Positions 58,501 to 64,000 of a DNA stretch of 64,000 bases are shown here, one piece after another. The translations under genes were made by a program, and so were the position numbers. Within the stretch, counting starts at the first letter, position 1, and each line of letters begins with the position of its first letter. The stretch covers positions 1 to 64,000 of the forward strand of contig NZ_JAHZSV010000014.1 in the NCBI RefSeq assembly GCF_019457905.1, written 5' to 3'. This stretch comes from Flagellimonas abyssi (GTDB lineage Bacteria; Bacteroidota; Bacteroidia; Flavobacteriales; Flavobacteriaceae). The notes under the pieces are model-generated. The model did not search any database and had not been told where the DNA came from. It worked only from the letters and a program-made list of their open reading frames with translations.

Positions 58501-58671
58501 GATGAATCGGGATTAGATCCAGAAATCACAAATTCGGGTGTGGACAACAACGGAGTAAGGCAAAATGCAGACATAAATACCAATGGGACTGTTTCCGGTA
58601 GTATCCCGACCATTGGTACCAACGTACCATCTACGCGAAATTATTTATTTGGATTAAATATAACTTTCTAA
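55525..58671 (+). CDS. SusC-like TonB-dependent transporter, second PUL
   Basis: A 1048-residue outer-membrane transporter. The signal peptide ends near residue 36 (TTALAQ). A carboxypeptidase-regulatory-like domain follows (about 41-115, VSGTVTDESGAPIPGVSVLVQ), then the plug (about 120-235, EVVVIGYGTQSKESVTGS; LIVLNGIPFSGG; ILKDASATAIYGSRGANG) and the barrel, ending YLFGLNITF. There is no STN domain, so it should not signal through FecR, unlike the SusC at 45-48 kb. This fits control by the LacI-type operator upstream. It is followed after 4 bases by its SusD partner. Confidence 0.93.
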   Translation: MTEKSLFVFTNSKWSSPLHLYLTSFLLFIFCTTALAQDIISVSGTVTDESGAPIPGVSVLVQNTTNGTSTDFDGNYVLEAASSATLEFRYLGFVTQTIEVNGRSTINVQLAEDTQQLSEVVVIGYGTQSKESVTGSVVSIKAEELNEVQSANFTQALVGRAAGVNISSTSTRPGAAPQIQIRGVRSLTASNDPLIVLNGIPFSGGLSDINQNDIESLDILKDASATAIYGSRGANGVILITTKSGKKGQKAQFSYNTYYGTKEVFAKLPVMNTAQLLELREIAAANGTGTPTGNDESVDNDTDWQDLLFGSSMQTSHDITVQGGTENGTYNVGLGYFKETSPVPGDSFQRYSLRFSLDQQVGKLFRYGVNSVMNYSVTKSIVGPAGVYTASPLLSPYDENGNFLESVRLTDGQDQVFIPTRNEINRIGKRRANEQLDFGTYNNVYAELKMPFIAEGLKYRLNVGLNLRSSRDGDFTGQGVFSFNPDQPNSASYGTSLTRDYVVENQLIFDRTFADKHKVNFVGLFSAQGNDFDSSFIRVQNIPDENDLWYNTDSALLEDVLDYDTSYTEWGLLSLMGRVLYEYDNRYLLTATIRSDGSSRLAPGNKWYTYPAVSVGWNIANEAFMDNVDAINQLKLRAGYGETSNQAIDPFSVQGRLNGGGTNPAYNFGDVFANGYVVTQLPNSNLKWEFSKTYNYGIDFGLFNNRLSGTVEYYETETNNILLNLGLPSTSGVSNVTSNVGKTKSNGVEIALNATPIQTSDFTWDVGVNLYTNRTEIVELASGQQEDVGNLWFVGQPLSVIYDYERLGLWNADDEGAEFLEQFVPGGNLGMIRVRYTGEYNPDGSPVRQINAEDRVVIDPTPNFRGGFNTRFAYKNFDLSMVGAFQSGGILVSTLHNTNGNTMRLNGRGNNLNVDYWTPTNTDAKYPAPGGIGGDRPEYGSTLGYFDGSYLKVRAMTLGYRFDPDVIKAMGAKNLYIYGTVQNPFVLFSDFHDESGLDPEITNSGVDNNGVRQNADINTNGTVSGSIPTIGTNVPSTRNYLFGLNITF

Positions 58672-58675
58672 AAAA

Positions 58676-60619
58676 ATGACTGTGAAAATTAATTTTAAAG
58701 CTAAAGTGATTACGGTTCTTTCTGTTGTCTTTTTACTGAGCGCATGTACAAAAGAAATTATAGAAGAGAACCCAAGAGGACAATTTACACCTGATTTTTT
58801 CCAGTCCGAGACTGGTGTTCAGGGCGGTGTGGTGTTCTTATATGAAACCATGAGGGATATTTATGGGAACCCCGGATTCTTTAATTCCACGGAATCGGGT
58901 ACGGATGAATATACCTTTGCAGAGTCTGCAACCGGTGATTTTAAAAACGTGGACTTGTCCGGAGAAGGACAGATCATATCAGATGAAGGTGCAACTGCTG
59001 GAGTATGGTTTGCGAGTTTCCCTGCCATTAATACAGCCAATGGTATTTTGGAAAATGCAGAGGCCGTAGGATTGGACCCTGCCCTTGTTGCCGAAGTAAG
59101 GTTTTTTAGAGCATTTTATTACTTTTTATTGGTACAGACCTATGGTGGTGTGCCATTGGATCTAGGATCTGGAGAATTGGCATTCAATAGATCTGCTGTC
59201 AGGACCTCAACACGTAATACAGTTCCGGAAGTTTACACAAAGGCAATTTTTCCTGATTTGGTTACAGCGGTTAACGATTTGCCTGAAAATCCAAGATTGA
59301 CAGGTACGGTTACCAAAAATGTGGCCAGGCTCATTTTGGCCAAGGCGTATTTGACCTATGGTTGGTGGTTGGAAAATCCAGAAGGGATTCCAACATATCC
59401 TGAAGCTCAAAGAAACGATCCCGATGGAAATGATCCTTCATTTTATTTTCAAGGGGCATACGATTTGGCCATGGATGGTATACAAAATCCTGGTCCCTAC
59501 GGTTTGCTGGAGTATTTTTATGATGTTCACGAAGGCTCTAACGATCGACATATGGAGATGATGTTGTATGCCGACCGTACTCCGGAAAACGAACAATTCA
59601 ATGGTGCACCGGTAACAGGCTGGGGGACTACTTCCAACAGTTCCAACACCGCAGTTTGGATGGCAACATCCAATTATACCACCATCAGTGTTGATGGTGT
59701 TCCTGCCGTTCAACGGCAATCGGTTCAGAGCCTTGGTAGACCATGGACACGAATGGCACCTACAGTTAGCAGTTTAACCGAGACTTTTACCGATAAGGAT
59801 ATAGATTCCCGTTACGACGGTACTTTTACGACCAGTTATCGAGGCAATTGGGACCAAGGAGGCGACGCCACGCCGTCATTGACCGGTGCCAATGGTCTAG
59901 AAATTTTTCCAGGTGATGCCGTTATCTCATTTTTGGACGAGTATGATCCGGCTGTGGTATATGAAGAGAGTGGAGAGCCCATAAACGGTGCCAATATTGG
60001 TGGTGGGGTATTGCCAGGAAGAGCAGATTACGTAATCAATGTAAACGAATTCAATAGAAGGTTCTATCCCGGTTTATGGAAGACAGGAACCTACCGTGAC
60101 GATAACGCTGGAGGTCTGGGTCAGCCCAATGTGCCAAATACGCGCCCTTATCCCATAGCTAAGTTTTCAGAGTTCTATTTTATTGCTGCTGAAGCCCGAG
60201 TTAAAGGTGCATCTGGAGCAATGAGTGCCAGGGACTTGATCAATGTGATCCGTGCCCGTGCAGGCAAATGGCGTTTTGATAATGGTGAACAAGAAGAGCG
60301 CATTGAAGACAATAGTGCAGCCATGATAGCAGCTACTCCAATGACCATTGATATTGATTATATCTTGGATGAGCGTTCACGTGAGTATTTTGGTGAAAGT
60401 GTGAGATGGTATGATCTAGTACGTACCCAGAAATGGATTGAAGTTGCTGGTTCATTCGAAATAGTAGATGACATCACTGCCACAGTTCATAGTCCCACTG
60501 CTACAATTTCACGTGAAATCCAGCCTTATCATTACTTAAGGCCTATACCACAAACACAGATAGATAATTTGGATATGACCGATGCTGAAAAAGCCACCTA
60601 TCAAAACCCTGGATATTAA
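58676..60619 (+). CDS. SusD-like RagB lipoprotein, second PUL
   Basis: A 647-residue lipoprotein (lipobox LLSAC, Cys24) with the classical SusD/RagB architecture: NPRGQFTPDFFQSETGVQGGV at the start, TPR helices (VAEVRFFRAFYYFLLVQTYGGVPL), and the C-terminal block DYILDERSREYFGESVRWYDLVR with RPIPQTQIDN near the end. It belongs to the classical SusD group, unlike the SusD-like_2 protein of the main PUL, so the two binding proteins are of separate origin. It should form the surface lid of the preceding SusC. Closed by a terminator 59 bases downstream. Confidence 0.93.
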   Translation: MTVKINFKAKVITVLSVVFLLSACTKEIIEENPRGQFTPDFFQSETGVQGGVVFLYETMRDIYGNPGFFNSTESGTDEYTFAESATGDFKNVDLSGEGQIISDEGATAGVWFASFPAINTANGILENAEAVGLDPALVAEVRFFRAFYYFLLVQTYGGVPLDLGSGELAFNRSAVRTSTRNTVPEVYTKAIFPDLVTAVNDLPENPRLTGTVTKNVARLILAKAYLTYGWWLENPEGIPTYPEAQRNDPDGNDPSFYFQGAYDLAMDGIQNPGPYGLLEYFYDVHEGSNDRHMEMMLYADRTPENEQFNGAPVTGWGTTSNSSNTAVWMATSNYTTISVDGVPAVQRQSVQSLGRPWTRMAPTVSSLTETFTDKDIDSRYDGTFTTSYRGNWDQGGDATPSLTGANGLEIFPGDAVISFLDEYDPAVVYEESGEPINGANIGGGVLPGRADYVINVNEFNRRFYPGLWKTGTYRDDNAGGLGQPNVPNTRPYPIAKFSEFYFIAAEARVKGASGAMSARDLINVIRARAGKWRFDNGEQEERIEDNSAAMIAATPMTIDIDYILDERSREYFGESVRWYDLVRTQKWIEVAGSFEIVDDITATVHSPTATISREIQPYHYLRPIPQTQIDNLDMTDAEKATYQNPGY

Positions 60620-60677
60620 GAATTAAACTATAATCTTCATAAATAGTTTGAGTTAGTTAGTTTTAAGTTGCATTCAT

Positions 60678-60710
60678 AAAGAGGCTGTCCCCATTGGACG
60701 GCCTCTTTTA
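60678..60710 (+). terminator. Rho-independent terminator of the second SusC/SusD operon
   Basis: A 13-bp stem with one G-T pair (AAAGAGGCTGTCC at 60678-60690 with GGACGGCCTCTTT at 60696-60708) and a 5-base loop. The T-tract is short (TTTTA). Confidence 0.8.
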
Positions 60711-60786
60711 AATGGTAATGGTAACAAAAAACAGGGTTGGATCATAAGTTCAACCTCTTCCAATTGAAATGAATACCTTTATTTAA

Positions 60787-62586
60787 ATGAAAGTACTTGG
60801 GATATCCGCATATTATCACGACTCTGCCGCAGCTCTGATTGTGGATGGCGAAGTAATGTATGCTGCCCAAGAAGAACGGTTTTCAAGAATAAAAAATCAC
60901 GCCTCTTTTCCAGAGCAGGCTATAATATATTGCCTTTCCGAATCAGGCTATGCATTGGATGACCTTGACTATATTGCCTTTTACGACAAGCCCTTCCTTA
61001 AGTTTGAACGACTTTTGGAAACGTATTATGCCTTTGCGCCTAAAGGCTTTCGCTCATTTGCCAAGGCTATGCCAATTTGGTTGAAGGAAAAACTCTTTAC
61101 AAAACAGATCATTCGGAAAAGCCTTAAAAAAATCGGTGGAGCACATGCTCTAAAAATTCCCATTGTATTTCCAGAGCATCATCTGTCCCATGCGGCCAGT
61201 GCCTTTTATACCTCTCCTTTCGCCAAAAGTGCATTTTTGACGGTTGATGGGGTTGGCGAATGGACCACTACCTCCTATGGATTGGCTTCAGGCGACAAAG
61301 GAATCGAAGTACTTGGGGAACTCCATTTTCCTGATTCACTTGGATTGCTTTATTCTTCTTTCACCTATTTTTTAGGGTTCAAGGTGAATTCAGGTGAATA
61401 CAAAATGATGGGACTCGCCCCTTACAGTAATCTTCAATCCAAAAAAGTACAGGGTTTCATCGACATCATCAAAGAAAAATTAGTGGACATTAAAGGAGAT
61501 GGTTCCATCAAACTGAACAAAGCGTATTTTGAATATCCCGTTGGGCTTCGGATGGTGAATCCCAAAAAGTGGGAAGCGCTTTTCGGATTCAAGAAACGGG
61601 ATACCAATGAACCCATGACACAAATACATGCGGATTTGGCCTTTGCGGCCCAAAAGGTCTTGGAAGAGATCATCGTAAAGCTGGCCCATCATATTAAAAA
61701 GGAAACCCAAGCGGAATATTTGTGCTTGGCAGGGGGTGTTGCCCTAAATTGTGTGGCGAACTCCGTTTTGTTCAATGAGGCTATTTTCAAGGACATCTAT
61801 GTACAGCCCGCAGCGGGTGATGCCGGAGGCGCCATCGGGGCTGCCTTGGCCGCGGCGTATTTAAAGCAGGATTTGAACTTTACCGGACTCAAGAAACCGT
61901 TCAATCCTTATCTTGGCCCGTGTGCATCCCATCAAGAAATTGAAAGAGTGTTGCGAAGGCACAAATGCCCATATCGTTATTTTGAATCCACGGAGGAACT
62001 TATGGGCACAGTTGCTGGTCATTTGGCTGAAAAAAAAGTAGTGGGATGGTTCAGGGGACGAACGGAATTTGGTCCAAGGGCATTGGGGAATCGCAGTATA
62101 CTTGCCGACCCCTCGGACCCCGAAATGCAATCCAAGCTCAACCTGAAAATCAAGTTTCGTGAAAGCTTTCGGCCTTTTGCGCCTGCAGTTTGCGAAGAGG
62201 ATCATGACATTTATTTTGAGCCCGGCAAACAATCAGCATATATGTTGTTCACAAATCCGGTAAAAGCCTCACTCAGGAAATCGTTGCCCAAAAATTTCAA
62301 CGAACTTACTCTAGAAGAAAAACGCAAAATACCTAAATCCGATTTGCCAGCCATAACCCATGTGGACTATTCGGCCAGGGTACAAGTGGCAAAAAAGGAG
62401 GTCAATCCCACGTTTTGGGGTTTATTGCAGACCTTTAAAAAATTAACGGGTACCGGAGTGCTCATCAACACCAGTTTTAATGTTAAAGATGAGCCCATTG
62501 TAAACACCCCGGAAGATGCCTACCATTGTTTTATGAACTCGGGCATGGATGTTCTGGTTTTGGAAAATTATGTAATTGTAAAGTAA
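60787..62586 (+). CDS. NodU/CmcH/TobZ-family carbamoyltransferase
   Basis: A 599-residue cytosolic enzyme. The N-terminal Kae1-like domain starts MKVLGISAYYHDSAAALIVDG and carries the metal-binding HHLSHAA (His131, His132, His135) and GLAPYS. The C-terminal YrdC-like carbamoyl-transfer domain shows GWFRGRTEFGPRALGNRSIL. This family makes carbamoyl-AMP from carbamoyl phosphate and ATP and transfers the carbamoyl group to a sugar or other hydroxyl. It is followed directly by DUF5989 and SxtJ-like membrane proteins, a trio I recall as recurrent in bacterial genomes and linked to surface or secondary-metabolite modification. The acceptor is unknown. Confidence 0.9.
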   Translation: MKVLGISAYYHDSAAALIVDGEVMYAAQEERFSRIKNHASFPEQAIIYCLSESGYALDDLDYIAFYDKPFLKFERLLETYYAFAPKGFRSFAKAMPIWLKEKLFTKQIIRKSLKKIGGAHALKIPIVFPEHHLSHAASAFYTSPFAKSAFLTVDGVGEWTTTSYGLASGDKGIEVLGELHFPDSLGLLYSSFTYFLGFKVNSGEYKMMGLAPYSNLQSKKVQGFIDIIKEKLVDIKGDGSIKLNKAYFEYPVGLRMVNPKKWEALFGFKKRDTNEPMTQIHADLAFAAQKVLEEIIVKLAHHIKKETQAEYLCLAGGVALNCVANSVLFNEAIFKDIYVQPAAGDAGGAIGAALAAAYLKQDLNFTGLKKPFNPYLGPCASHQEIERVLRRHKCPYRYFESTEELMGTVAGHLAEKKVVGWFRGRTEFGPRALGNRSILADPSDPEMQSKLNLKIKFRESFRPFAPAVCEEDHDIYFEPGKQSAYMLFTNPVKASLRKSLPKNFNELTLEEKRKIPKSDLPAITHVDYSARVQVAKKEVNPTFWGLLQTFKKLTGTGVLINTSFNVKDEPIVNTPEDAYHCFMNSGMDVLVLENYVIVK

Positions 62587-62736
62587 ATGGAGTTTTTAAA
62601 AGAATTCTTTCTGTTTCTAAAAGAGCGAAAAAAGTGGTGGTTGGTACCCTTGATCATCATATTTGTGCTTTTTGGCATACTGATTTTTTTGACCAGTAGC
62701 TCTGCACTGGCACCTTTTATTTATACCTTATTTTGA
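62587..62736 (+). CDS. DUF5989-like single-pass membrane microprotein
   Basis: A 49-residue protein starting at the ATG directly after the carbamoyltransferase stop (no gap). A charged N-terminus (MEFLKEFFLFLKERKKWW) is followed by one transmembrane helix (LIIIFVLFGILIFL) and the ending SSALAPFIYTLF. Size, sequence style and position match DUF5989 proteins that sit between carbamoyltransferase and SxtJ genes. Its stop overlaps the next ATG (TGATG). It may be a small membrane adaptor; no function is established that I can cite. Confidence 0.8.
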   Translation: MEFLKEFFLFLKERKKWWLVPLIIIFVLFGILIFLTSSSALAPFIYTLF

Positions 62737-63095
62737 TGGAAAGGGAAAAAGCTTTTGAAACGATCATTGTTCTGGCACTGGCCTCGCTCATTTTTTCAGT
62801 GTGGTTGCACGTGGAGTGGCTGGTCTATGTGGCCATGGCCTTTTTGGCCATCGGTGTTGTTTCCAAACGGGCTTCGACCCTTATTGCAAAAGTATGGCTA
62901 GGGTTTTCCCATTATCTGGGTGTGGTAATGAATTTTGTGTTAATGTTCATCATATTTCATTGCATACTGATTCCTCTGGCAGGGTTGCAACGTTTGTTTG
63001 GCAATAATCAGGTTCGTAAGAAAACTACCGAAACTTCCTATTTTCATCCACGTAAGCACCTTTACACGGGGAAGGATATTGACAATCCCTGGTAG
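62736..63095 (+). CDS. SxtJ-like membrane protein
   Basis: A 119-residue protein from ATG 62736 (a TTG three bases earlier is also in frame). It has about three hydrophobic segments (TIIVLALASLIFSVWLHV; WLVYVAMAFLAIGVVS; VVMNFVLMFIIFHCILIPLAG) and a polar tail ending SYFHPRKHLYTGKDIDNPW. This pattern is the SxtJ family, named from the saxitoxin cluster and found next to carbamoyltransferases. Translationally coupled to the DUF5989 gene by a TGATG overlap, so the three proteins likely work together at the membrane. Confidence 0.8.
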   Translation: MEREKAFETIIVLALASLIFSVWLHVEWLVYVAMAFLAIGVVSKRASTLIAKVWLGFSHYLGVVMNFVLMFIIFHCILIPLAGLQRLFGNNQVRKKTTETSYFHPRKHLYTGKDIDNPW

Positions 63096-63110
63096 CCAAA
63101 AAATTTGAAT

Positions 63111-64000
63111 TTACCTTTTTGTAGAACGGTTCTTTTTAAGATAGTTGCTCTTCTTAAAATAATAATCGGCATAAGCATCATCCTGTAACTTACGGCACAT
63201 CTCCCCTGCCATCTTATAAACTTTGTACTGTTCAGGAAACTCAAAAATCAAGGTCTGGGCCACTTTTAGCGCACTTTTATAATCCCCATCCTCATTGTAT
63301 TTGTGATAAGCCTGAGTCATTACATACTGCCATTGGTCCTGATGCCTATATAGATTGACGGCAGTTTTTTCCTCGAAGGTCGGGTTTTGTGTCACATAAC
63401 TAAACTCAGCAGGCGTTGTTCCGGACATACTCAGGTCATAGGGCCATGATTTTTTAAGGATTTCCACCGCCAATTTCCCTTTTATGGAATCAATTTTGGT
63501 CACTGGAATATCATCAAAGGCCTCTTCATATGTAATATAGTTTTGCCAACCTTTCAGTAGTCTCAGTTCTTTGATTTTTTCGTAGAACGCATCCGCCATC
63601 ACAAAATACCCTTCCACGTTGGGGTGTACGTGCTCCGCCACCAATTTATCCCCCACTATCCCATATGGAACTTTGGATTCGAATATGCCCTTCATATCAA
63701 CCAAAGGTAGGTCGTACTCATGGGCCTGCTCGATAATTGCATCGTTGATCCTTTCGGGGGCCCTAAACCTTAATAGATCCAATTCTTTGGCCAAGTGCAA
63801 GTATTTTTTGGCGGAATCTGGTTCCTTTTCCAGATAATATTGGCCCAAGATATAGGCCGCATCTGCATTTTGAAGCGCCAAACCATGCCCTTCAGTTTTA
63901 TTTTCCTGAATCGCCGCTCTGTAATCCTCAACATTCAGGCTATCGCTGATAAAAGGCTTGATATCCTTTTCATTCGACACTAGGGTTGAAAGTATAACAG
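63111..64000 (-). CDS. SGNH-hydrolase-like protein with C-terminal helical repeats (partial)
   Basis: A leftward gene whose 5' end lies beyond the window; the frame stays open to base 64000. The visible 296 residues show helical repeat-like segments (AAYILGQYYLEKEPDSAKKYLHLAKEL), then a motif EHVHPNVEGYFVMADAFYEKI, which matches the terminal Asp/Glu-x-x-His block of SGNH esterases. A TPR-like tail follows (YKSALKVAQTLIFEFPEQYKVYKMAG). SGNH-type proteins commonly accompany the carbamoyltransferase/SxtJ genes. It converges on the SxtJ-like gene (15 bases apart). The catalytic Ser block is not in view. Confidence 0.65.
   Translation of the reverse strand, partial: VILSTLVSNEKDIKPFISDSLNVEDYRAAIQENKTEGHGLALQNADAAYILGQYYLEKEPDSAKKYLHLAKELDLLRFRAPERINDAIIEQAHEYDLPLVDMKGIFESKVPYGIVGDKLVAEHVHPNVEGYFVMADAFYEKIKELRLLKGWQNYITYEEAFDDIPVTKIDSIKGKLAVEILKKSWPYDLSMSGTTPAEFSYVTQNPTFEEKTAVNLYRHQDQWQYVMTQAYHKYNEDGDYKSALKVAQTLIFEFPEQYKVYKMAGEMCRKLQDDAYADYYFKKSNYLKKNRSTKR

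Overview
The window comes from a Bacteroidota chromosome, most likely a marine Flavobacteriaceae species. Support: two SusC/SusD pairs, a type IX secretion (T9SS) type B C-terminal sorting domain with a PorP/SprF partner, a Bacteroidetes-type ECF sigma/FecR pair, an IntDOT-like integrase, no clear Shine-Dalgarno sites, and moderately low GC. No rRNA, tRNA or CRISPR array was recognised. Genus assignment is not possible from what I can see.

Layout. (1) 1-3.8 kb: edge of a mobilizable or integrative element (BfmA/BtgA-like mobilization protein, tyrosine recombinase) next to decayed conjugation genes (a truncated second integrase, a broken traK-like gene). (2) 3.8-6.5 kb: an AAA_28-type NTPase, a PAS histidine kinase and a Crp/Fnr-family regulator. 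(3) 7.0-14.2 kb: a small secreted DUF4347-like protein, an 1885-residue T9SS-secreted adhesin with about 17 near-identical 35-residue calcium-binding repeats, and its SprF-like partner. (4) 14.2-15.7 kb: gene-poor, with a separated 44-bp inverted repeat. (5) 15.7-53.7 kb: a large polysaccharide utilization locus (PUL). (6) 54.1-60.6 kb: a second small PUL (GH43 lipoprotein, SusC, SusD) with a divergent promoter region carrying two LacI-type operators. (7) 60.8-64 kb: carbamoyltransferase, DUF5989, SxtJ-like and a partial SGNH-type protein.

The main PUL has three blocks. A divergent GH95 gene and a rightward operon (18.6-33.4 kb) encode side-chain removal: two CE1 esterases, a type B carboxylesterase, GH127, GH51, GH43, a triple-esterase fusion and a cupin/SMP-30 lactonase lipoprotein. 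A leftward operon (50.6 down to 33.4 kb) encodes ECF sigma, FecR, SusC with an STN signalling domain, SusD, two Tat-signal enolase-superfamily dehydratases each paired with an exported RraA-like protein, an exported NTF2-like protein, a BASS-family Na+ symporter, a PQQ dehydrogenase with an internal cytochrome c domain and an exported bicupin protein. A short rightward pair (50.8-53.7 kb) encodes an FAH-superfamily 2-keto-3-deoxy-pentonate dehydratase and a type III alpha-ketoglutaric semialdehyde dehydrogenase.

Together these genes spell out an oxidative, non-phosphorylative (Weimberg-type) pentose pathway. The early steps (sugar to lactone to acid to 2-keto-3-deoxy acid) carry export signals, so they should occur in the periplasm. 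A keto-acid importer then hands over to a cytosolic finish giving 2-oxoglutarate. The likely sugar is L-arabinose released by GH127/GH51/GH43. This compartment-split pathway inside an ECF-controlled PUL is the most unusual feature of the window. It is inferred from family membership and signal peptides, not shown.
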